Positions 40,115-47,130 are shown, counted from the stretch's first letter. The stretch is 64,000 bases of DNA from Candidatus Methanomethylophilaceae archaeon (GCA_017540825.1 JAFYAH010000036.1:31937-95936); one strand, 5' to 3'. Notes: a model not told the origin generated them from the letters alone. Program-made: numbers and translations.

Positions 40115-40780
40115 ATGGACAAAAAGGTCCTTGTTCTGATACTCGCCGTGCTGGCCGTCGTGGCCGTGGCGGCGATAGCGTTCTCGGGAGGGTCCGAGGA
40201 CAAGAAGGAGGAGCAGGCCCAGTACACCGGGATCCTGCTCGACAAGAACAACCTCCAGCTCTTCCCGACGGGGTCCGTCAAGCTGACCGCGAAGCTCAGC
40301 CCGGAAGGCTACGCCGGGAAGGTCGTGTGGTCCTCGTCGAACGAGTCGGCGGCCACGGTCGACCAGGAAGGCAGGGTGACGTACAGGGGGGTAGGCGTGG
40401 CCTCCATCAAGGCGACCTGCGAGGGGAAGTCGGCGGAGTCGTATGTGACGTGCGCCGTGGCCATGGAGGACCCTCTCCCGCTGTCGGACGGCTACGCGCA
40501 GACGTGGGGGGTGAGGTACCTGTCGCAGTATCCCCTCTCCGAGGCGATGCTCAAGCTGCTCCTCGAGAGGTACGGGTTCTCGGAGGAGTCGGTCGAATTC
40601 GCGCTCAAGTCCTGCGGTCCGGGGTACACGGTCCCGGACTGGTACGACCAGGCGGCGAAGGCGTGCGGTCTCGCGAAGGCAACCGGGATGTACGACAAGG
40701 ACGGAGCCGCCAAGTGGCTGAGGGGCGAGGGCTTCACCGAGGACCAAGCATCTAAGGCCGCGGCCGCCGTCTACGCCTGA
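40115..40780 (+). CDS. Membrane-anchored BIG2 and Ltp-repeat protein (candidate superinfection exclusion)
   Basis: 221 aa. Signal anchor KKVLVLILAVLAVVAVAAIA at 3-22. A BIG2 immunoglobulin-like domain at about 45-115 (LTAKLSPEG, VVWSSSNESAATVDQEG, GVASIKATCEG). The C-terminal about 90 residues contain two Ltp-like helical repeats (MLKLLLERYGFSEESVEFAL and AAKWLRGEGFTEDQASKAAA). Ltp of a Streptococcus phage is a surface lipoprotein that blocks entry of other phage DNA. No lipobox Cys is seen here. Its own promoter fits expression from the provirus. Confidence 0.78.
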   Translation: MDKKVLVLILAVLAVVAVAAIAFSGGSEDKKEEQAQYTGILLDKNNLQLFPTGSVKLTAKLSPEGYAGKVVWSSSNESAATVDQEGRVTYRGVGVASIKATCEGKSAESYVTCAVAMEDPLPLSDGYAQTWGVRYLSQYPLSEAMLKLLLERYGFSEESVEFALKSCGPGYTVPDWYDQAAKACGLAKATGMYDKDGAAKWLRGEGFTEDQASKAAAAVYA

Positions 40781-41102
40781 CCGCCGAGGGGCGGGGCCGG
40801 GGGCCGAGGGCGGGGCGACCCCCCCCCTCCCCTCCGGCGATGCGGGGCCATGGGGGACTGTGGCGGCGGCCTGCCGGGTCACCGCCCGCCATTTTTCCAA
40901 AAATCCGGCCAATCCCCGCACCGCCCCGAATCCCCTCCCATCGATTCCCCTCTCCTTCCGACGCCGGCGCACCGCCACGGCGCGACAGGCCCCTCGGACG
41001 TGCTCGGACACCATCCGCGCCCTGTCGCGCATCCTAGGGCCGTTCTCGTGCGTTCCACGGCGATGCGTGCCTTTCATCATGCGACAGGGCCATCCCCTCC
41101 GC
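40781..41102. other. GC-rich intergenic stretch, 322 bp
   Basis: Very G- then C-rich (a run of nine Cs near 40820) followed by C-rich sequence with no convincing gene in any frame. It separates the BIG2-Ltp gene from the next protein. Nothing else can be identified. Confidence 0.5.
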
Positions 41103-41627
41103 ATGACAAACGCCGAATCGCTGGCCCGCCTGGTGCGGGTCCTGGACGGGACCCCCACCGGGACCTCCAACAAGGATCTGCTCGCCGACGTCGTCGTCGC
41201 CCTGGGAGGGACGCCCTCCCCCGGAGACACCAACGACGAGCTGATCGGCAAGATCGCGGACTACGCCCTCGGCCCTTCCGGGCTGGGGAGCGAGTGGATA
41301 CTCTTCGACGACCGCCCCCTCGCCGGCTCCGACGGGAAGGCGCTGTACGACGTCTACTTCGAGATCCAGGTCGGGACCGACGCCTGGGTGAGCGGCATGG
41401 TCCCGAAGGGCGAGCTGATGCCCGACGACCTCGTGGCCGGTGGAGTGATTGGCGACGGCGTCACCGTGGCGACAATCAGCCCCTCCAACTGGAGAGGCGT
41501 CGTGACCCACATCCCGGTCGCGGGGGACCCTCCGGTCGCTGGGGGGGTCTCGGAGACCGATTTCGCCCCATTCATGTGCGAGAACCTGTGGGTGTACTTC
41601 CGCGACAGCAAGGGCCTGCCGGAATGA
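41103..41627 (+). CDS. Hypothetical virion-like protein
   Basis: 174 aa. The N-terminal part has two short repeats of the type LARLVRVLDGTPTG..NKDLLADVVVALGGTPS and NDELIGKIADYA, common in phage fibre or appendage proteins; the rest is beta-rich. ATG 41103 (MTNAESLARL) chosen. Function not known. Confidence 0.6.
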   Translation: MTNAESLARLVRVLDGTPTGTSNKDLLADVVVALGGTPSPGDTNDELIGKIADYALGPSGLGSEWILFDDRPLAGSDGKALYDVYFEIQVGTDAWVSGMVPKGELMPDDLVAGGVIGDGVTVATISPSNWRGVVTHIPVAGDPPVAGGVSETDFAPFMCENLWVYFRDSKGLPE

Positions 41628-41717
41628 CCCGGCCCCATGAACGTGAGACGGGGGCCGGGGGAGGCAGACATGAGGCCTCCGCCCAGCCCATCGCCTCGCG
41701 CATTGAAACCCTTTCCT

Positions 41718-41766
41718 GTCGCTATGCGTTACGTATAGCGATGCTTTTAAATACAAGTAACGCATA
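41718..41766 (+). promoter_or_regulatory. Promoter with paired TAACGCAT operators
   Basis: TATGCGTTAC (41723-41732) and its exact inverse GTAACGCATA (41757-41766) flank a TATA box CTTTTAAATAC (41744-41754). The first site is itself inside CGCTAT-N9-ATAGCG. The second lies between TATA box and transcription start, where a bound repressor would block RNA polymerase. The same arrangement recurs at 42426-42467. Confidence 0.7.
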
Positions 41767-41807
41767 CATGACCATGCGGGAAGTGAGACGCCCGCAGGAT
41801 GAAAGAC

Positions 41808-42035
41808 ATGGCAGAGAAGTGCATCGTGTACATGGGAGCATACGGCAGGGCGTACCCCTCCGTGGAGAAGGCGATGGAGGCGCTGAGGGAGGTCGCCGAC
41901 GAGAACAGGCTGTCGGCCTGCCCCTGGAGAGTGGCCAGGGTCTGCAGGAGGTTCGGCCGCATCCAGGAGATCCACCTCGAGGGGTTCTATTTCTGGGCCG
42001 CCTACAGGCCCCGCGCGTGGAGGTGCCGAGGATGA
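41808..42035 (+). CDS. Hypothetical protein behind the first operator promoter
   Basis: 75 aa (MAEKCIVYMGAYGRAYPSVE start, basic C-terminus with WRCRG). The ATG at 41808 is preferred to 41799 because the 5' leader (GTGAGAC.., GAAAGACATGGCAG) matches that of the gene at 42509. No family recognised. Confidence 0.62.
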   Translation: MAEKCIVYMGAYGRAYPSVEKAMEALREVADENRLSACPWRVARVCRRFGRIQEIHLEGFYFWAAYRPRAWRCRG

Positions 42036-42457
42036 CTGCCTTCGACGCCGACCGTCCCAACTACCATGACGCCGACCAGTACCGCGTCAAGGTGGACGAC
42101 GAGTGGGTCGGCGGGGGGTACTGCCTCCTGGAGGCCCTGCAGATGTACGCCGGGGCCAGGAGGATGGGGCTCTTCGCCGAGGTCGTCGCGGTGTTCGAGG
42201 ACGGCCCCCTGAGGCTCTGGGGAATCCCCTGGCGCTGGCTGGACCAGTGGGCGGGGGCGCAGCGATGGCCTACGTCGTCGCGGTCGACGGCCTCGGCCGG
42301 CTGTCCGCCCCGGACCTGGCGTCCTCCCTCGCCATGCTCGGCAGCCTGGCGTCCGAGGGCAGGGGCGAGGTGTGGAGGATCCTGCAGGACAGGGCCGTCC
42401 TGGTGGCCAGCCTGGAGGACGTCCAGTAACGCATTTACCACAAACTTTTTATATTGA
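42032..42457 (+). CDS. Hypothetical protein, expected stop missing
   Basis: The credible part is about 78 residues (MTAFDADRPNYHDADQYRVK, CLLEALQMYAGARRMGLFAE, WGIPWRWLDQWAGAQR). At the next start the frame has CGA TGG and continues to 42457 across the second operator. Confidence 0.55.
   Translation: MTAFDADRPNYHDADQYRVKVDDEWVGGGYCLLEALQMYAGARRMGLFAEVVAVFEDGPLRLWGIPWRWLDQWAGAQRWPTSSRSTASAGCPPRTWRPPSPCSAAWRPRAGARCGGSCRTGPSWWPAWRTSSNAFTTNFLY
42265..42429 (+). CDS. Small hypothetical protein, 54 aa
   Basis: MAYVVAVDGLGRLSAPDLAS then LGSLASEGRGEVWRILQDRA. Helical; ends just at the second operator (TAA shared with GTAACGCAT). No function assigned. Confidence 0.55.
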   Translation: MAYVVAVDGLGRLSAPDLASSLAMLGSLASEGRGEVWRILQDRAVLVASLEDVQ

Positions 42458-42467
42458 TAACGCATAC
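42426..42467 (+). promoter_or_regulatory. Second TAACGCAT operator promoter
   Basis: GTAACGCAT (42426-42434) and GATAACGCATAC (42456-42467) flank TATA box CTTTTTATATT (42445-42455). Distance from the proximal operator to the ATG (about 42 nt) equals that at the first promoter, and the leader sequences match. Confidence 0.7.
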
Positions 42468-42508
42468 TTAATATTGCCGGGAGTGAGACCCGGAGGAAGT
42501 GGAAAGAC

Positions 42509-42814
42509 ATGGCAGCATACAAGGCAGCAGTGAAGGTCGGAGAGAAGGAGATCGCGGAGGAGTTCGGCAGGAAGGCCGAGGCGGTCCAGTACGGGCGCGG
42601 ATGGCTCATGGACTTCACGGACGAGGACGTCGTCGTGGCGGTCGAGGACGAGCGCGGGGAGACCGTCGCCAGCGGCGCCGTCGGAGCAGGGCAGATGTGG
42701 AGGACCGTGCTGATATGGGCGCCCTCCGGCCGCATCGTCGTCGAGGGATGGGACTCCGAGCAGGAGGACCCCGAGGTCTGCGCCGCGATGGTGCTCAGCG
42801 CGGAGGTCGAGTGA
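42509..42814 (+). CDS. Hypothetical protein behind the second operator promoter
   Basis: 101 aa. MAAYKAAVKVGEKEIAEEFG, WLMDFTDEDVVVAVEDERGE, WRTVLIWAPSGRIVVEGWDS: a compact alpha-beta protein, acidic. GGAGG lies 13 nt before the ATG. Shares its leader with the gene at 41808. Confidence 0.65.
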   Translation: MAAYKAAVKVGEKEIAEEFGRKAEAVQYGRGWLMDFTDEDVVVAVEDERGETVASGAVGAGQMWRTVLIWAPSGRIVVEGWDSEQEDPEVCAAMVLSAEVE

Positions 42815-42815
42815 G

Positions 42816-43139
42816 ATGGAGTCCAGGATCTTCCGCTACTCGTGCGACTGCGGGAGCCTCGCCATCGGATCCCCGGACTGCGTGACCCTCGTCGGCAACT
42901 CCGTCGGGGACGGGACGTACAGCCTGTTCGTCACCGACAGGGAGGACTTCAAGGCCATCGAGGAGGACTTCGTCTTCGTCACGACCTGCCGCGGGAAGGC
43001 GGTGACCGTCTACGACTACGACTGCGAGGGGGCCGAGCCTCTCTGCACCCTGTCGGGGAGGTTCGCCGTCTACAGGCGCAAGGAGTCCGGGGACATGGCC
43101 GTCGTCATGTGGGAGGACTGGACCGGGAGGGATGAGTGA
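42816..43139 (+). CDS. Hypothetical protein, 107 aa
   Basis: MESRIFRYSCDCGSLAIGSP start; beta-rich with CDCG and FVTTCRGKAVTVYDYDCEG. It could bind metal. Stop overlaps the next start. Confidence 0.6.
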   Translation: MESRIFRYSCDCGSLAIGSPDCVTLVGNSVGDGTYSLFVTDREDFKAIEEDFVFVTTCRGKAVTVYDYDCEGAEPLCTLSGRFAVYRRKESGDMAVVMWEDWTGRDE

Positions 43140-43540
43140 TGCAGACCGTCGACGAATACAAGGGGTACGAGATCGTCGAGACCGGCTGGACCACCGAGGT
43201 CCGGACAGGCTTCGACGCCTCCGAGGTCCGCCCGGTGTACGTCATCCCAGGAATGAAGGAGCGCCCCAGCTCGCCCTTCCTGACCACGGTCCAGGAGGCC
43301 AGGGACTTCATCGACGAGGAGCTCGCGGGGCGCGAGGCGATGAGGGAGGCTCGGACGGCGACCTTCGAGGCGTCCGTCAAGGTCAGGGGCGCGGCGTCGC
43401 TGGGGGTCACGATCCCGGCGAGCGCGTCGAGGGCGCTGGGCCTGGAAGTGGGCGACCGCGTGAGGGTCACCGTCGAGAAGATGGCGCGACGGGGCGCGGG
43501 GAGAAAAGCCCCCGCAAGGTCCTGCGCCCTCGCCGCATGA
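43136..43540 (+). CDS. AbrB-like (SpoVT/MazE) DNA-binding protein
   Basis: 134 aa from GTG 43136 (or ATG 43139). The C-terminal half, VKVRGAASLGVTIPASASRA then LGLEVGDRVRVTVEKMARR, is a swapped-hairpin AbrB-type domain. The N-terminal about 75 residues are a separate small domain (YKGYEIVETGWTTEVRTGFD). As the only clear repressor-type regulator near the TAACGCAT promoters, it is a candidate for binding them. Confidence 0.75.
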   Translation: MMQTVDEYKGYEIVETGWTTEVRTGFDASEVRPVYVIPGMKERPSSPFLTTVQEARDFIDEELAGREAMREARTATFEASVKVRGAASLGVTIPASASRALGLEVGDRVRVTVEKMARRGAGRKAPARSCALAA

Positions 43541-43605
43541 GGATGCCGGGCCGGACCGGCGACGCGCCCGGCCGGACCCGGCGGGGGGAGGATGGAGCGG
43601 GGAGA

Positions 43606-43614
43606 CTTATAGAA
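43606..43614 (+). promoter_or_regulatory. TATA box CTTATAGAA, first copy
   Basis: Embedded in GC-rich DNA and followed by GGGGTCGCGCC. A near-identical box with the same downstream words lies at 43754. It could drive a short transcript covering 43630-43750. Confidence 0.6.
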
Positions 43615-43629
43615 CGGGGTCGCGCCGGG

Positions 43630-43750
43630 CATGGGAAAGCCCGCAGCGAACGGCCCCGGCGCGGTGTGGATGGGGGCGGAGGCGGTGTGCAGTGAACGGT
43701 CGTCCTGCCCTCCGCCCCCGGATGCAGGACAGGGGAAGGAAGGCGTCAAG
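43630..43750 (+). ncRNA. Candidate small RNA with a 10-bp stem
   Basis: GGGGGCGGAG (43672-43681) pairs perfectly with CTCCGCCCCC (43710-43719), downstream of a TATA box and upstream of the integrase promoter. A weak reading frame (MGKPAANGPGAVWMGAEAVC) also starts at 43631, so a small gene is possible instead. Confidence 0.3.
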
Positions 43751-43753
43751 ACA

Positions 43754-43762
43754 CTTATAGAA
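43754..43762 (+). promoter_or_regulatory. TATA box CTTATAGAA of the integrase
   Basis: About 25 nt before GCGCCATG. The transcript would begin at the TGTGTGTGATGTGTGTGCG stretch (43787-43805), which is the inverse of repeats near the left end of the provirus and may be an operator. Confidence 0.65.
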
Positions 43763-43823
43763 AGGCCCCCGGAGAGGGTCGCGCCATGTGTGTGTGATGT
43801 GTGTGCGACCCCTTGGAAGGGGC

Positions 43824-44840
43824 ATGATGAAATCGGAGGGGGAGAAATTTGCAGAGTACGCCCCCTCCGTGCCTCAGGAAGGCGATACGATGATTATCGA
43901 CGGGGAATTTAATAGCTTGGATTCGCACATAGAGGCGTACTGCGACCTGCTGGCCGGGCGCGGACGCAAGGAGAGCACCGTGGCCGACGTCCGCAACGCC
44001 CTGCGGAAGTGCTTCGCATGGCTGGCGGAGGAGGGCGTGGCGTCCGTCGAGGGCGTGACGCCGGAGCACGTCGCCAGGATGGCCCAGGACCTGCCCGGCA
44101 AGGAGTCGAGCAGGAGGCAGTGGCTGTCGGGGCTGTCGGGGTTCATGAAATGGTCGACGGGGCGCGACGTCGTCGGCCAGGCCCGCATACTGTGGAACCC
44201 CCGCGGAGGGGAGTCGAGGACGTGGATCACGCCGGAGGAGTACAGGCAGGCGATGGAGCTCGCCGGGCCGGCGGAGAGGGTCATGCTGTCGCTGGCGGCG
44301 ACGATGGGGCTGAGGCGGGCGGAGGTCGCGTCGCTGAGGCTGTCCGACTTCGAGGACGGGGAGGTCGTCATCAGGGGCAAGGGCCACGGGCCGGAGGGGA
44401 AGAAGGTCAGGAAGCTCGTGTCCGAGCCGGCCAGGGAGGCGCTGGAGGCGTGGCTCGCCGTCCGCCCGGCGTCGGGCTCCGACGCGCTGCTGGTCAAGGA
44501 GTCGGGGAGGCCCATGGACTTCCATTCGATTTACTACAGGGTCCGCCGGCTGTCGGAGAGGGCCGGGATCCCGTTCTCCATGCACACGTTCAGGAGGCTC
44601 TATGCGACGACCCTGGCCGACGCCGGGGTGCCCCTGGAGACCATCGCCCGCATGATGAGGCACGAGAGCCCGGTCACGACGATGCGCTGCTACCTCCGCG
44701 CGGACCCCCGCAGGATGGCGGACGCCCAGGCCAAGGTCGACGCCGTCCTCGCCCTCCGAGGGGCGCGCACAGACGTCAAAGGCCATATATACCACGACAG
44801 CCTATGCCGTCATGCAGAGTACAAGCGATTGGCCATTTAG
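43824..44840 (+). CDS. int: Tyrosine recombinase (provirus integrase)
   Basis: 338 aa from ATG 43824 (GTG 43788 also open). N-terminal SAM-like core-binding domain at about 30-115; catalytic domain with Arg in MGLRRAEVASLRLSD (about 164), HTFRR at 254-258, H280 in MMRHESPVTTMRCY and nucleophile Tyr290. Its TAG stop (44838-44840) lies inside attR, so excision would change the sequence after it; read-through of the TAG would add 10 basic residues. Confidence 0.93.
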   Translation: MMKSEGEKFAEYAPSVPQEGDTMIIDGEFNSLDSHIEAYCDLLAGRGRKESTVADVRNALRKCFAWLAEEGVASVEGVTPEHVARMAQDLPGKESSRRQWLSGLSGFMKWSTGRDVVGQARILWNPRGGESRTWITPEEYRQAMELAGPAERVMLSLAATMGLRRAEVASLRLSDFEDGEVVIRGKGHGPEGKKVRKLVSEPAREALEAWLAVRPASGSDALLVKESGRPMDFHSIYYRVRRLSERAGIPFSMHTFRRLYATTLADAGVPLETIARMMRHESPVTTMRCYLRADPRRMADAQAKVDAVLALRGARTDVKGHIYHDSLCRHAEYKRLAI

Positions 44841-44860
44841 ATAAAAAGAATCAGACGTCG
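44834..44860 (+). repeat. attR, right boundary in the archease 3' end
   Basis: Direct-repeat partner of 10331-10357. TCAGACGTCG is the complement of the last codons and TGA stop of archease, so the virus inserted at the 3' end of that gene and left it intact. Confidence 0.8.
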
Positions 44861-45258
44861 AAGACCACGGTGACCGACGGGGCCTCCCTGTCGACCTCCA
44901 TCATGTGGTACGTCACCGCCTTTATCTCGGACCTGATCCTGTGCCTCGACCTGTCCAGCCTCTCGCCCCTGCCGCTGCAGAGGACCCTGTCCCCGTCGAA
45001 CCTCACATCCAGCTCCTTGAGGACGATTCCCTCGCAGTCCTCCAGGAAGAGGAGCTCGGAGAGGAACGAGTACAGCCTGTCCTCGTCGTCCGTCCCCTCG
45101 ACCTCGAAGCTCACGCTCTCGGCTGTGCCGACGCCGCTCAGGTCCACGGTCTGGTCGAACAGGGCGAAACCGGCGTTGGCGAAGCATTCCTCCACGGTGC
45201 TCCCGAACGCCTTGACCATGAGGTCCGCGGTGTGGTCGAAGAGGACGTACCTTTCCAT
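44851..45258 (-). CDS. Archease
   Basis: 135 aa. MERYVLFDHTADLMVKAFGS start, the family signature with conserved HTAD, and AVTYHMMEVDREAPSVTVVF at the end. Archease activates the RtcB RNA ligase. It is the target of the provirus; its co-transcribed downstream partner was probably the PurN-like gene now at 10312. Confidence 0.95.
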   Translation of the reverse strand: MERYVLFDHTADLMVKAFGSTVEECFANAGFALFDQTVDLSGVGTAESVSFEVEGTDDEDRLYSFLSELLFLEDCEGIVLKELDVRFDGDRVLCSGRGERLDRSRHRIRSEIKAVTYHMMEVDREAPSVTVVFDV

Positions 45259-45316
45259 GGCACCCGTGAGAATGCGGTCCGATATCAATGTTGCCGACAG
45301 GCGCGGCATGCCGGCA

Positions 45317-45326
45317 GGTAAATAGC
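45317..45326 (+). promoter_or_regulatory. TATA-like element of the HD gene
   Basis: GGTAAATAGC 23-32 nt before the ATG at 45349, consistent with a leaderless mRNA; no ribosome-binding site is seen. Confidence 0.45.
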
Positions 45327-45348
45327 CGCATCGCATGCGTCCCGGCAG

Positions 45349-46050
45349 ATGGACGAGGACGTGTTCAAGAGGGCGGAGAGGTTCGCGGAGAGCGTTTTCG
45401 AAGGCGATTCCAGCGGGCATGACATATACCACACGCTGAGGGTGCACTCCCTGGCGCGCTCGATATGCGCGGAGGAGGGAGGGGACGAGGGGACAGTGCG
45501 CCTGGCCGCCCTCCTGCACGACGTCGACGACCCCAAGCTGTTCGGCGGAGAGGGCTATCCGAACGCCCGCAGGTTCATGGAAGGGGAAGAGCTCGGCCGG
45601 GACACCGTCGAGAGGGTGGTCGGCATCATCTCCCAGATATCCTTCAGAGGATCCGGCGCGGCCGTCCCGGACTCGCTGGAGGGGAAGATAGTCCAGGACG
45701 CCGACAGGATGGACGCCATCGGGGCCATAGGCATAGCCAGGGCGTTCGCCTACGGAGGGAGCCGCGGGCGCCCCATGCACGTGCCGGGGGAGCCTCCCAG
45801 GGAGGGCATGACCGAGGCGGAGTACCGCTCCAGCCAGGGCACCACCGTGAACCATTTCCACGAGAAGCTCCTGAAGCTGAAGGACCTGATGAACACCGGG
45901 ACGGCGAGGAGGATGGCCGAGGCCCGCCACAGATACATGGCCGGCTTCCTCGAGGAGCTCATGGACGAGTGGGACGGAAAGCGCCGAAGTCCCGGACGCC
46001 CCGTTTCGGTCGTTCGATTAGAGCAGAAATATTACGAATATCGTAGATAA
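45349..46050 (+). CDS. HD-domain hydrolase
   Basis: 233 aa. Metal-binding residues: H in DIYHTLRVHSLA, HD in AALLHDVDDPK, and D in VQDADRMDAIGAIG. This is the YpgQ/YedJ-like HD family, likely a nucleotide phosphohydrolase. Leaderless start at 45349. Confidence 0.9.
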   Translation: MDEDVFKRAERFAESVFEGDSSGHDIYHTLRVHSLARSICAEEGGDEGTVRLAALLHDVDDPKLFGGEGYPNARRFMEGEELGRDTVERVVGIISQISFRGSGAAVPDSLEGKIVQDADRMDAIGAIGIARAFAYGGSRGRPMHVPGEPPREGMTEAEYRSSQGTTVNHFHEKLLKLKDLMNTGTARRMAEARHRYMAGFLEELMDEWDGKRRSPGRPVSVVRLEQKYYEYRR

Positions 46051-46067
46051 TCTATGATAATCGAACG
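46011..46067. repeat. Inverted repeat across the end of the HD gene
   Basis: CGTTCGATTA (46011-46020) and TAATCGAACG (46058-46067), loop 37 nt, AT-rich. Possibly part of transcription termination or of the control region of the next gene. Confidence 0.4.
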
Positions 46068-46071
46068 AATT

Positions 46072-46121
46072 ACTGTTATCTGGCTGTCAATATCCCGTAA
46101 GTGCTTAATACGGATAACAGT
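46072..46121. promoter_or_regulatory. Inverted operator around the promoter of the dehydrogenase gene
   Basis: ACTGTTATC (46072-46080) and GATAACAGT (46113-46121) are exact inverses and bracket the TATA-like CTTAATAC (about 46104-46111). The ATG is at 46135. The arrangement suggests control by a dimeric regulator. Confidence 0.5.
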
Positions 46122-46134
46122 TTAAGACGTCCTT

Positions 46135-46941
46135 ATGCGTATCACGATCGTAGGGTGCGGCTCTATCGGCTCGAAGCTGGCTATGGCCGCCGACGAGATG
46201 GCCGAGGTCAAGAGGATCTACCTTACCGACATAATTCCCGGGCTCGCCGAGGGCCTGGCGGCCAAGATGAAGAAGGCGATAGTCATCGACAACGTCGAGG
46301 AGGAGCTCTACCACTGCGACCTCGTCATAGAGTCGGCCACGCAGGACGCCGCCAAGCAGATCCTGCCCAAGGTGGTCTCCAGGGGCGTGGACATAATGGT
46401 CATGTCGGTGGGCGCTCTGGTGGACGACGAGTTCCGCGAGTCCGTCATGCAGAAGGCGAGCGAGTGCGAGGCGAAGATCTACATCCCGTCCGGGGCGGTG
46501 TGCGGCACTGACGGCCTGAGGTCCTCGTCCGTAGGGGAGCTGGAGGAGGTCGAGCTGATCACCACCAAGGGCCCCAAGAGCCTCCAGAACGTGGAGTACG
46601 TCATCAGCGAAGGCATAGACGTGGACAAGGTCACCGAGAAGACCGTTATCTATTCCGGCCCGGCCAGGGAGGCGGTCAAGGACTTCCCCAAGAACGTCAA
46701 CGTCGCGGCCACGGTGAGCCTGCTCGGCATAGGGTTCGACAGGACCAAGGTGACCATAGTCCTCGACCCCGACACGCACAGCAACTCCCACGAGCTCAAA
46801 ATCAAGGGGGAGTTCGGGGAGATGGACTGCCACACGTACAACGTCCCGTCTCCAGACAACCCGAAGACGTCGTACCTCGCGGCCATGTCCGCCATATCCG
46901 CGCTCAAGAGGATCGTCAGGAACGAGTGGATAGGCATCTGA
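46135..46941 (+). CDS. nadX: L-aspartate dehydrogenase
   Basis: 268 aa. Rossmann motif GCGSIGSKLA at 7-16, then HCDLVIESATQDA and AKIYIPSGAVCGTDGL, with C-terminal NSHELKIKGEFGEMD typical of the NadX family. Makes iminoaspartate for NAD synthesis with NadA. Alternative members of the family act in aspartate breakdown. Confidence 0.9.
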   Translation: MRITIVGCGSIGSKLAMAADEMAEVKRIYLTDIIPGLAEGLAAKMKKAIVIDNVEEELYHCDLVIESATQDAAKQILPKVVSRGVDIMVMSVGALVDDEFRESVMQKASECEAKIYIPSGAVCGTDGLRSSSVGELEEVELITTKGPKSLQNVEYVISEGIDVDKVTEKTVIYSGPAREAVKDFPKNVNVAATVSLLGIGFDRTKVTIVLDPDTHSNSHELKIKGEFGEMDCHTYNVPSPDNPKTSYLAAMSAISALKRIVRNEWIGI

Positions 46942-47038
46942 ACATGTAAATACACCAGGGCGAGGTCCGCTTCGTCCTGGTTTTCCCTATGCCGCATCGG
47001 CGATCAGGGTCTGGCCAGCGGTGTTTTTCAATCTGAGT

Positions 47039-47130
47039 AAAAGTTGCGGTCCGATACCGCTGAAAGTTGCGGTCTAATACCGTTAAAACTCACGGTTCAA
47101 TACCGCTAAAACTCACGGTATTAATATACA
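47039..47130. repeat. Four 23-bp iterons before the first DUF4143 ATPase
   Basis: Tandem units start at 47039, 47062, 47085 and 47108. Each of the first three holds CGGT-N5-TACCG (GCGGT..ATACCGC); units 1-2 begin AAAGTTGCGGT, units 3-4 AAACTCACGGT. Unit 4 merges into the TATA box (TTAATATACAT). They look like repressor-binding repeats. Confidence 0.75.

Larger units (their letters stand above)
10331..44860 (+). mobile_element. Integrated siphovirus-type provirus, about 34.5 kb
   Basis: All viral genes read rightward, in the order recombination and small regulators, DNA modification, TerL, portal, protease, capsid, connectors, tail, holin, TerS-like, HNH, accessory genes, integrase. Both ends carry the 27-bp att repeat, the right copy spanning the stop codon of archease. 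All structural genes expected of a head-tail virus with HK97-fold capsid are present and open, apart from the in-frame TAG codons discussed elsewhere, so the element may still be able to excise. Confidence 0.95.

Noticed and set aside
40860..41102. Extended N-terminus for the gene at 41103
   Set aside because: Upstream codons are Pro/Arg/Ser-rich with no conserved feature; the ATG at 41103 begins a regular helical repeat.
43755..44795. Leftward open frame opposite the integrase
   Set aside because: Antisense to a tyrosine recombinase with all catalytic residues; no support for coding.
44838..44840. Integrase TAG as a fifth read-through site
   Set aside because: The integrase domain is complete before it and the next codons belong to attR and the archease complement; read-through would add only ten basic residues. 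Kept as a normal stop.
47039..47130. CRISPR-like repeats
   Set aside because: Units are contiguous with no spacers, only 23 bp, and only three or four copies at each site; no cas genes are present.
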